From contig JBANSL010000017.1 in the NCBI GenBank assembly GCA_037127255.1, positions 66,633,857 through 66,697,856 of the forward strand: a DNA stretch of 64,000 nucleotides, read 5' to 3'. Positions within the stretch are counted from its first letter, which is position 1, and each line of letters begins with the position of its first letter. Both the position numbers and the translations under genes were made by a program. This document shows positions 54,862-64,000 of this stretch, one piece after another. The stretch comes from Persicaria tinctoria. Lineage: Eukaryota; Streptophyta; Magnoliopsida; Caryophyllales; Polygonaceae. Under the pieces are notes generated by a model that saw only the letters and a program-made list of their open reading frames with translations, was not told the DNA's origin and did no database searches.

Positions 54862-56040
54862 ATGGGGCAACAGCAGTCAAGGGAGGAATTGCTTTTCCAA
54901 CAGGTTAATAATCGCAATAGCAATGGTATTAAGGATCTCCACAGGGAGGGTGTTTCCCTTGAGGTACTTGATTCTTCATATCAGCTTTTTTGGTTAATTA
55001 TGTTCAATTGATTAATTATTTATGCTCCTTACCTGTTTGATTTTGTGTGGGTTTATGTTTGATTGTTGGATGTGCTTTTTAGGGTTTAAATCGATTTTTT
55101 GTATGTTGTTTTTGCAGTGTGTAAATGGGGAAGGAATGACCCCTTTGATTGCCGCTTGTATGAACCCAAAACTCCACAGTGTTGCTAAAACCCTAATCGA
55201 GCTAGGTGCAAAGGTGAATGCTTATCGCTGGGGTATGCGTTTTTGCTACTGCCTTTTTTTTTGGAGCTTCGCAGTTTGAATTTAGGGGTTCTTGAATTCA
55301 TGATAAGACCTTCCACTTGTGAAGTACTTCATAGCTTTTCTCATTGGTTTTCCCCTTATGAATTATGATGATTGTGTCGATGGTTAAAGGTTCACTGAAC
55401 AAGATTAGTCTGTTTTAGCTTGTGTGAATCTGTAGCTGGGGATGAAAATGTTAAAGCAAGTCTTGATGTTAAACAGGGAGAAAATATATATTTTTCTGTT
55501 GGATTTACTATGTGAATTGCAAATAATCTTTAGTTTGCTTACTTAAAGAGATTGAAGCCTGCCTTTCACCTTGGTATTGAATCTCAAAAAATCAAATGAA
55601 CACTCCTGTACATCTAATGTAATGGCTCGTGAGGGAAATTTTCTCTTCAAATTTTCAGCAAATGCGCTGCTTTTGAATGATGATTACCATACTCCTCTGG
55701 GGATTGCTCGGGCAAAAGGCTTCACCAAAGTTGTTCGTAAGATTGAGGTAGTATTGCTGTGTAAAAGTAATCCATGCCTTCATCGGCCAGGTTCTCTAAT
55801 TTTAAGCTTATCAATGCTTGTATTCAGTGTCTTACTAATTGTAATGTGTGCTCTGGATTTGGTAGCTTTGATGCTGGTAACTGTTGGTTGTCTTGTTTTA
55901 GAATCACAAAGGTCTGCCCACTTAGAGTTTCTATTTGTGGATTTTCAGGGCCATCTTTGCTTATTCTCTGGGTGGTTACGAGAGCTTTATGGACCAAGCT
56001 TCCTTGAACTACTGGCTCCTCAGTTTCTCTCTAGAAAAGT
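54862..56040 (+). pseudogene. Truncated XBAT35-like ankyrin/E3 ligase gene
   Basis: Four exons can be read: 54,862-54,963 (MGQQQSREELLFQQVNNRNS start), 55,118-55,232 (GMTPLIAACMNP, KTLIELGAKVNAYR), 55,659-55,747 (ANALLLNDDYHTPL, ARAKGFTKVVRKIE) and 55,949-56,040 (HLCLFSGWLRELYGPSFLEL, LLAPQFLSRKV). Boundaries have GT/AG and compatible phases. These match the N-terminal part of XBAT35-type proteins (MGQQQS, ankyrin repeats, then LFSGWxREFYGPxFL). The family ankyrin exon between exons 2 and 3 (GTPLHHAA type) is not intact; only TPVHLM then a stop is seen near 55,600. No later exons or RING domain follow in the window. In intact relatives the RING makes it an E3 ubiquitin ligase; this copy would lack that activity. 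Confidence 0.75.
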
Positions 56041-57844
56041 GTAAGTGTTGATTCCATCATGAAACTATATATATTTTAAAGTAGACCAGGAATAGAACTC
56101 ATTTACCTGCTTTTTAGTTTTTAAATGAACTTCAAGTTTGGCATGATACAACTATTCTTTTAAACATATATAGAGATTAATGAGATAAACCATGTATAAT
56201 TATTTTTCATTTTAAGCTGGGCCTATATTTAATCAATTTGTACATGCATATGATCCTTTCAAAATCAATTTTAAATTCCCTTTGCCTTTTGTTAAACGTT
56301 TTTATTTTATTTGTTTATTAGGTCAACCTCACTCAAGTATGTTATAAGTTGTTCAAAATGTCTATTTACTTTTCTCTCTGTTAGATTCTTTTTAGCGCTT
56401 AGTGTCCTCTTCTGCTAATTAGCAGTCTGATGGAATTCTTAGTCCTTCAAATGAAGATGGATGGAAAATAGCCTATTAGCTTAATTGGTAGAGCGTTGTG
56501 TTTGCACACAAAGATGTGAGTTCGACTCTCACATAGACTAATACGGAGTATGCATTCATATTTATATGGACTTATACGATTGAACATGGTAGGAAATATA
56601 TACACTAATGGCCGGACAAATTTGTGAATCTGGTACGACAAATTTATGAATTATCAATATCTCTGAACTTATAAAATTATGAACTTGGTAGGAAATATAT
56701 AGACTAGTGGTAGGACAAATTTGTGAATCTGGTAGGATAAATATACGATATTGGTATGATAAAAATGTAATCACCAAAATTCTAAGTGTATAACTTGACA
56801 CTAATGGTAGGATAGATGTACACGAATGGTAAGATATATTTGTACTATTGGCAAAGAAGTAGAATTAATATTGACCAATCCACAAACCCCAGACTAGTAA
56901 TCATTGAGGTGTGAATTGACCCTAATCTCAATCTCAATTACCAATCCATAAATCCCAATCTCAATCCAATTTCTATCAGTCAAAATTCATGAATCCAATC
57001 TAATTCAATGCTAGAACGATCGAATTAGAGCCTCTACCCTTGGATATAATGTTACTTAGGTTTCCTTCATCTTCTGTTGTAGACTGGAAACCCTCTACCC
57101 TTGGTTGTTTTTCTGAAAAATGTGGAACATAATTTGCTACGGTTTCTAGCTTGATTTTCCTTGAAAACTATTTAAATTGGTAGGATAGATGCACAACAAT
57201 GGTAGGATAGATGAAAACTAATGGTAGGAGAAAACAACGATATTGGTAGGATTGATGGAAACTAATGGTAGGAGAAAACAACGATATTGGTAGGATCATA
57301 ATGGAAACCCAGTAATTCATGTATAACTTGACACTAATGGTAGGATAGGTGCACACTGATGGTACGATATATTTATAGTATTGGAAAAATGTAAATGCAT
57401 AATTGACTTTACGAAAAAAATTTACTTCCACATGAATCTCAGAAAAGCAAAAGGAGAAGGCAGGCTCCTCATGTAGAAACTGAAGTTATATGAACCACAG
57501 ATGCAAAAGCTATACATGGATATATCAGGTGTGATGATGAATCTCAAGCTATGGTCCCTATCCTGGATGGAAAATAGCCTATTAGTATATATATTTCCTG
57601 CCAGGTTCATAATCGTATAAGTTCAGAGAGATTTATGAAACGGCCAGGCCCGTAACGGGTACCCGCCTTTTTTATTAAAATTAATATATATGTAATAAAT
57701 AATATTAATTATTTATTTTTAAAATAAAATAAAAATAGTAACTATATATGCAATAACTATGTATAATTAAATAAACAGTAAGTATATATAGCTAATTATT
57801 AAAACAGTAACTATATATATATACAATAAGTATATATAGCTAAT
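56041..57844. other. Intergenic DNA with GGTAGGAT minisatellite-like words
   Basis: The string TGGTAGGA(T/A/C) recurs more than fifteen times between 56,588 and 57,370, often as ATTGGTAGGAT or AATGGTAGGAT, and again at 60,205-60,570. A GGATGGAAAATAGCCTATTAG word occurs at 56,458 and 57,567. A short inverted pair (ACTTATACGATT, AATCGTATAAGTTC) links the two ends. From 57,640 an AT-rich element begins with ACGGGTACCCGC. No protein-coding gene is seen. Confidence 0.5.
56469..56538 (+). pseudogene. tRNA-like sequence, probably a pseudogene
   Basis: The 70-nt stretch has an A-box-like TAGCTTAATTGGTAGAG and a B-box-like GAGTTCGACTC. It has a perfect five-pair T stem (GTGAG/CTCAC), a D stem (GCT/AGC) and an acceptor stem with one mismatch (AGCCTAT/ATAGACT). 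The anticodon stem TTGTG/CACAA leaves a loop of only six bases (TTTGCA), so it is one base short of a normal tRNA. It may be a tRNA-derived repeat rather than a gene. Confidence 0.45.
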
Positions 57845-59660
57845 TATATATAGGGAGTGGTTCCCTTGTACACACCCCTTAAAGTATATTTAGTGCCAAG
57901 GTACACACCCCTTAAAGTATATTTAGTGCACAAATCTTGGCCTTTGATTTAAAAAAAATGAAAGGCCAGGATTAAAATGGTTTTTTCCTTTTTTCTTCTA
58001 TTAAATCCGTGGGTCCCACGTTCAAAAATCCCACAACCAAACTCCACTCCCTTTGCCTGGTGCGTGTGATTGAACCCCCCCCCCCCCCCCCACCCCTCAT
58101 TCTTGTTTTGTCTTTATCATAAATACACCCCACTTTGGCGGCTTTTTTTTTCTTTTTTTTTTGTAATCCTAATTTATTTTAACCATGATTTCGATTGCTT
58201 TTTAAATTTGTCAATTCAACCGAATAATTATCAATTCTACTGAATAATTTATCACATATTATCGAATAATATTTTATTTCTATTAATAAATTTCAAATAA
58301 AAGAAACTCTAATTCCCTAAACAATACTTACGATTTATTTATACGAATAATATTATATATTTCACCGAATAATGTTTTACATTTCACCGAATAATGTTTT
58401 ACATTTCATCGAAAAATGCTCGTGCGATGAAGGGTTTTTATATTGTTTGTCAAACTGAAAACTCCTGAGACCTGACGAAGAATAAATAAGATTTCACCGA
58501 ATAATTTACTAATTCCTTACCATTAGTAACCGAAATTCGACACATACGTATAAATAAATCAGATTTCACCGAATAATTTACTAATTCATTAGTATTGATA
58601 ACCGAAATTCGACACATTCGTCTGAATAATTAAATTTGAAGGTTGAAATCACACAAATTACTAATTCATTACTATTAACAAACAAACTCGATCTTTGATT
58701 CAAATCAATTTGTAGGTTGAAACTTGAAATCACACAAATTACAACCCAAAAGAAATAAATTAGATCTTGGCCTTACCGGCGGAATCATGTGAGAAACCGC
58801 CTTCGATTGGAAACCCCAAACACACACAAGGTGACCCTCACTGTATGCAACAACAGGCTTGTTCCAAAGCAGAGACAACACCCTAACAACGATTGCAAAA
58901 ACTTGCAACGGAGCCCCGATCCCACGAATCGCCAGCCTTCGCCGCCGTCGCTCCCGGATCTGAGAACCGCCATCGCCAGCTCCTCCTCGACCATCGTCGC
59001 CGTTGATCTTCGCCTCCTCGACTCGCCTCCGATCCAACTCTCCTCGTGTCTGCCTTGCCTCACTGCATCGCCTCCACCTTGCCCCGGATCTGAGAACCGC
59101 CTTCGCCGCCGTCGCTCCCGGATTTGAGATTCCGCTGGCGTCGTCTTCGCCGTCGTCGATTGCCCACGAATCGCCAGCCTTCGCCGTCGTCGCTCCCGGA
59201 TCTGAGAACCGCCATCGCCGGCTCCTCCTCGACCATCGCGGCCGTCGATCTTCGCCTCCTCGACTCGCCTCCGATCCAACTCTCCTCGTGTCCGACTTGC
59301 CTCACCGCATCGCCTCCAACTTGCCCCACCGCTTCACCTTTGCCTCGAATCCCCGCCAGGAACAAACATCCTCGATTCGTCACCGGCTCCAAGCGTGGAA
59401 AGGAAGACAACAACTTGGGATCTTTGGATTTAGAATGAAGAAGACGATAACTAGGGATTGAGGGTTTTAATTCCACTTTACCACACACGCGCCCACGCAT
59501 CTAGTTGAAGAGTAGTTTTGATTTATTTATTTTTAACTCATGGGACACATGGCGAAATCCTGTCCATCTATTTCATTCCGATCAAGGGTTCAGATATGTG
59601 CACAAAGTACACCCTAAGGGGTGTGCACAAGTTACCCATTCTCTCTCTCTCTATATATAG
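57845..59660. mobile_element. Pack-MULE-like element with GC-rich cargo
   Basis: The ends are diverged inverted repeats: left ATATATAGGGAGTGG, then GTACACACCCCTTA and TAGTGCACAAATC; right the complements GTGCACAAAGTACACCC, AAGGGGTGTGCACAAG, CTATATATAG. The interior switches abruptly to GC-rich sequence (58,780-59,440) unlike its AT-rich surroundings, as in captured gene fragments. The frames there, on both strands, are arginine-rich low-complexity sequence and not a recognisable protein. A 14-base C-run is at about 58,077-58,091. CACCGAATAAT words repeat at 58,370-58,570. Confidence 0.6.
58909..59330. repeat. Tandem duplication in GC-rich cargo
   Basis: About 180 bp beginning CCCACGAATCGCCAGCCTTC (near 58,920 and 59,162) is repeated head to tail, separated by about 60 bp. 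Differences are few. This explains the near-identical minus-strand frames there. Confidence 0.85.
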
Positions 59661-60900
59661 CTTACATGTACAGTAACTAATAGCTAATTACATATATAAC
59701 CTAATTACATTTATAAAAACAGTAACTATATAGCTAATTACATATATGATTGTGTGATTAAATATATAAAAACAGCTAATTACCTATATATTACATATAT
59801 ATGTAATAAAAACCTAATTAGGGTAACTTTGATAAGAAAAATTGAATAGGTTTGCAAGTACCCGCGGGTTACCCGCACCCGCATTCGCGGACAGACTTGG
59901 ACACGACTTCCAACCCGTTAAGCGGGCTTAGCCCGGCCCGCGTCCGCAACAACGGGACAAAATCTCGGGTAAAACCCGTCCCAAGCCTGGCCCGTGCCCG
60001 CGTTTGCCCGGGTCTAAGTATAAATTACGAACTCTCTGCAACTGGTCTCGTGAAACCGTCACCTTGGGGTAGTTTTGTTATAAGAAAAAGGAACAACTAC
60101 AAAGGATAGGTACAAGATCACTTACCCATCGCTGCCACTGTCATCGGACAAACTTCTTGCACTTTTTCAGGTATGAAAGGACAGTTGTACACTATTGGTA
60201 GGACGGAAATATTCTATTGGTAGGATGGGGACTGTATCGTTTCCTGGAATGAACGGGTAACTTTTCCCCCGTCCTTTCCGCTTCTCTCCTATTCTGCCTC
60301 ACTTTTTGCAGAGCATGTTATGGTGTTTCAGATCCTCCTCTCAAGCTTATATATGTTCTTGGGAGACACCCATCAATGCAATCATTGCATTTTCCCCTCA
60401 TAAATGCTCCCCCCTTTCCCCAAAGGAGAAACCCTGTTTTGGCGCCAAAACTACACTGACAGCCCGCCAAATCAGCTACAGTGAATCCTATCCAGATTCT
60501 TTCCAAAATATCTCCAGGTATGGAAAGACAGGTTTAGGCTATTGGTAGGACCAATTAATTCTATTGGTAAGATATGCAGTCTACAGTTTTCTGAAATGAA
60601 CGGATGATGTCTTTTGGTGCCACATGTCACTGACAGCTACTGACAGCTACAGTGTCCCTCACCTTCACCTGCAACTTCCTCTCCCGGTTGCATTTTTTAT
60701 TTGCAAAAAATGGCCACATTCTACCCCTAGCAAAAAAAACAAGGACATATCTAGTTGTGCAAATGGACCCTTTTTTGGTCTAGTTATACAAAAGGACCTA
60801 TAGTAAAACAACAACAACATTGGAATTTTGGAAATATATCCCACTAAGTAAAGACGATGTTTCCGAGTGACCGAGTAAAGACTAATAGATAACAAAATAA
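59661..60900. other. Intergenic DNA, repeat-rich, no gene seen
   Basis: AT-rich to 59,840, then a CCCG-rich stretch (59,850-60,010) that may be the other end of the element starting at 57,640; the Pack-MULE-like element would lie inside it. At 60,165-60,280 and 60,508-60,605 a block with AGGTATGRAAGGACAG and TTCTATTGGTA recurs as a diverged direct duplication. No gene is supported. Confidence 0.5.
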
Positions 60901-61116
60901 GGCCAACGGTGTCGCCGCTTGGCATCGGTCTTAGTCTACGTTGTCTCCAGCGTGTTTGGGTTTGGTTTCGCTTGCCTGTCCGGGATTATGCACCTCCCAC
61001 TTTGTTGTTGTTGCACCTTTTTTTAATATGTAGTGACGGTTTCACCGTTTGCCGACTTCGTCGGCCTCTCGAGTTGTTAGGTATGCCTGGCTCTCGAATT
61101 ATTTCCTAATAAAAAA
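60901..61116 (+). mobile_element. SINE-like or truncated LINE insert, 17-bp TSD
   Basis: A 216-bp insert ending in an A-tract is flanked by AATAGATAACAAAATAA (60,884-60,900 and 61,117-61,133). Its last 90 bases (GTCGGCCTCTCGA, CTCTCGAATTATTTCCTAAT) belong to the same tail family as 1-375 and 23,525-24,342. Confidence 0.9.
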
Positions 61117-61133
61117 AATAGATAACAAAATAA

Positions 61134-61412
61134 TAAAATAAAATAAACAATAAAACAAAATGATAAACAGAGGACTCGAACACCAACTAAGAGTCAAAAA
61201 CATAGAAGTTAAAAATCCATATAGTACTAATAGTGAATTAAAACATGCTTGAAATAACCGAAGGATCCTAACCCGCTTATATAGTCCATTTTGTAGTCCA
61301 TCTAGTTCGATCATAGTCCAATTAAAGCATGTTGAACAAGCCATATGAGTTGTGGCTAGCTAGTCACAAAGACATGTTCAACACTATTTGTGACCTTCAT
61401 CGAATCATCGGG
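61134..61412. other. 3' flank of AP2-repeat gene 6
   Basis: Short AT-rich flank downstream of the minus-strand gene. Nothing is recognised. Confidence 0.4.
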
Positions 61413-61908
61413 TCAGCATAGCCAGAGTTCGTCGTCCATCCGGCTATACTCACCAACGAATCGGCCATACCTATCGACGACACTCGAATCAGCCTCGCTC
61501 CCAACATTCACATTCTTACCGACGGTTGCGGCATCACCTTCGATTCTGCGAGTCTCTAGCTCAAGCTTGGACAAACGATACGCATCCGAAGCCTCATTGA
61601 GAGTAGTATAAGTGCCGAGCCACACCTGGACCTTGTCATGTTTGATCTTAGCGCTCCACTTGCCCGTTTTCAATCGCCTGACACCCGGGTGCTTGTCGAA
61701 ACCCGCCTTATTCGTATGGAAACAAGTCATCGGTGTCTTCGAATGTGATTCGTAGTGGAGCTTCTTTTGGGAGTATGCATCTTGAGCCTGTTGAGGAGTG
61801 GTGTAAATCCCCAGAAGCACCCAAACCTTCCTCGCCGGATGCAGGATTTTCGCCACCCACTTGCCCGATTTTCGGAGCTTCACAAAATGTGTGTCGTCAT
61901 TTGAGCTC
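61413..61908 (-). CDS. AP2-repeat protein 6, short form, last exon
   Basis: The exon starts at an acceptor (GATCGATGCAG, boundary at 61,908) and reads SSNDDTHFVKLRKSGKWVAK. This parallels TNDTDFV...LKSGKW in genes 2-4, so the start codon must lie in an upstream exon that I cannot place. There is no ATG before the first module. Two AP2-like modules follow: SGKWVAKILHPARKVWVLLG with YTTPQQAQDAYSQKKLHYES, and KTGKWSAKIKHDKVQVWLGT with YTTLNEASDAYRLSKLELE. It ends DRYGRFVGEYSRMDDELWLC, about 164 residues from the acceptor. It has no half modules or linkers and is the simplest member, perhaps closest to the ancestral unit. It is separated from genes 1-5 by 7.6 kb of unrelated sequence. Confidence 0.75.
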
Positions 61909-62051
61909 CTGCATCGATCAATAAGATGTTAGAACTTATGAATACCCAAACAGGGATTGGATTTCAACCCTGGAATGAATCTCATTGTAACCCGAATTCC
62001 CTTAACCCCACAACAGTGGCAAAATCAGGATTCTCGCAAGGAAGGGGCGAA

Positions 62052-62150
<99 letters not shown>
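62052..62150. repeat. ATT/TAA microsatellite
   Basis: About 33 uninterrupted ATT units. The poly-isoleucine and poly-leucine frames across it are not genes. Confidence 0.97.
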
Positions 62151-64000
62151 TTAAGTTTATCAAGAATAAAAATCGCCAAAAATATTTTTAAAAAATTACA
62201 GAATTTTAGTTTAGGTACATAACTAGTCTATTCCCCGTGCTTTGCACGGGTTTAATGCAAAAATATTAGAGAATGTCAAATTATAATAATTTTTCATATT
62301 TAAAAGTAAAAATATTACATTGAAAAAAGTATATTCATCTACAAACAAAATTGATAACCTACATTTTATGATAATTTTTATATAGTTTAATAAAAAAAAA
62401 TCATAGAATTATTTGTCAAATGAAATTAAAACTTCATCATTAATTAACAATCATAAATTTCGAACAAACAAATTGAATAGATAAAGAATAACTCCAAAGT
62501 AGAAACAAATCTAATTTGAGCGAGAAAATAAACATGTAATTGAACTGTTTGCCCTCCTAACATACATAAGATCAATCATACAATCTAAAAAATCTCTAAT
62601 CCCGGATACCACCTTCGTCAAAATAAAACTCACACGTTGATCAAATGGGTTTTTTTTATTCTCTTGAGCATATTGAAGTTCCATAATTAAGTAAAAAAAC
62701 CACTTGGCTTGCCTAAAACCTATTGTATACTCAATTTAAAAAATAAAAAATTAATCACGTAAAAAATAATCAATTATTATTGTTCTTATAACCAATTAGA
62801 AATTTAAAATAAAGTATTTATAGAAAAAAGTACTCTAATTCTTTGGATAATTAAAAAAAATTGGCATCAATAGAATATAAGATAGACTTAAAGATTCATA
62901 TTCATAACCACCTATCAAAATCACAAAAAAAATAATTAATTATATCAGTACAATTATCATATTTTAAACCAATAACAAATCAAATACAAAATATTTTCAT
63001 GTACACTATTACCCTAAAAAATAACTAAAATAATTTATAAATTTAATTTCAACAATTAAAGTTCAAACCTATGATATGATATAAATCCTTTTTTTGTGAT
63101 AGGATAAGAATTCGAAGGTCATACATGCCTGATATAAGTCATCTATGGTTATGTGTAGGTTATAGTTTACAGATAATGGAAGATGTTATAAACAGTTGTG
63201 CGGACGGGATCCGTTGTCCCAAATGGGACAACCCCTTGAATTGGCCTCCCACATTCCCATAATTAAAAAAAATGATTAAATTTTTTAAAAAAATGTTAAG
63301 GGGTGGGTTTTTTTATGAGGAAGGATAGGATGAGAATCGAGATTTTGACACACGAACATAAATGAAAAAAATATAATTTCTATCTAATTCTCGTCTTCTC
63401 CTCCTAAACTATACAGTAACATTTAATCTCTGTTTTTCTTCATTTCTCCTTCCGAAATCTAATTAAACACAAATCATGGAGATAGGACACAACAAATTGA
63501 TTCCGTTAAAGATTCACATTTTTTAAACTCCATCATATCGAAATCCAACGTGGCATTATATTGTGGATCTCAATTAGTAAAGCATTAATATTACAATAAA
63601 TACATGTCCATTTTATTAGCCATTAAATTAGAGAATATTTAAAAACCAATATGTACTGCTATTATACAATACGGAGTAATTGATTAAAAGGGCTATAATA
63701 CATAACTAATTAAAAGTTTATAGTAATTAATACTCCATTTTTACGGCTAGGCAAGTTTTGACTGTACTACTACAATGAGTTAAAAAAAAATATGTATATA
63801 TATAACAAATAAGATATACTCCGTACTATACATAAATGTAGATATATAATATCCTAAATAGGTAAATCTATATATAGGCCATTCGGATGGTTTTTTTCAA
63901 GTGAATAATTATTTACCATAAATAACAATTATTTTCTAAATTAATTATGAACAGAAATAAAGGAAAAATAGTTGGAAAAAAATTTGACACATGGCGCACT
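62151..64000. other. AT-rich intergenic DNA, no gene seen
   Basis: It holds CCCCGTGCTTTGCACGGG near 62,232, a palindromic word common at plant repeat ends. A diverged relative of 42,640-42,970 lies at 62,320-62,610. A fragment of the retroposon tail (complement of GACCTTCGAATTCTTATC) lies near 63,100. Two ACTCCGTA/TACGGAGTA words occur near 63,670 and 63,820. No gene is supported to the window end. Confidence 0.5.

Noticed and set aside
58705..59500. Arginine-rich frames on both strands
   Set aside because: Low-complexity GC-rich cargo with an internal duplication; no domain, and both strands are open for compositional reasons.
61926..62222. Poly-isoleucine and poly-leucine frames
   Set aside because: They are translations of the ATT microsatellite.

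Overview
This is nuclear DNA from a flowering plant, almost certainly a eudicot. It is AT-rich, its genes have short exons with GT-AG introns, and it holds plant-type LINEs, a Ty1/copia element, Stowaway and hAT non-autonomous elements, and clear relatives of plant-only gene families (LBD, BBX/CONSTANS-like, XBAT). I cannot name the species. The short string ACTCCGTA recurs many times, including at element ends.

Left part (1-25,300). Two ordinary transcription-factor genes sit in a sea of repeats. A class II LOB-domain gene lies on + at 4731-5831 (two exons). A single-B-box plus CCT-domain gene of the COL16/BBX14-17 type lies on - at 21644-20421 (two exons). Between them are a LINE (11,087-16,393) split by a precisely delimited hAT-type element (14,991-16,051), a MULE-like element with 9-bp target duplications (2707-3657), several foldback elements, and SINE-like retroposons with 12-17-bp target duplications.

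Middle (25,990-28,290). A TAA microsatellite has been opened twice, once by a foldback element and once by a 5'-truncated gene fragment. That fragment ends in a zinc-knuckle plus PD-(D/E)XK arrangement like the C-terminus of R2/R4-type (restriction-like endonuclease) retrotransposons.

Right part (29,600-61,910). The dominant feature is a cluster of six related genes, all on -, encoding strings of divergent AP2/ERF-like modules (two to eight full modules, plus half modules) with a shared C-terminal motif. Five share a duplicated upstream block that appears to hold small 5' exons. One copy carries an in-frame stop and one lacks its N-terminal modules. The cluster is interrupted by a truncated LINE, an LTR/gag fragment and a copia element containing a 253-bp-per-arm palindrome. 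It is also interrupted by an LTR remnant that seems to share an insertion site with that copia element. Between AP2 copies five and six lie a truncated XBAT35-like ankyrin gene (54,862-56,040, +) and a GC-rich Pack-MULE-like element.

The AP2-repeat cluster is the best candidate for an undescribed system: a tandemly amplified, rapidly remodelled family whose domain count differs from the one or two AP2 domains of the classic families. Whether its members bind DNA is not shown by the sequence.
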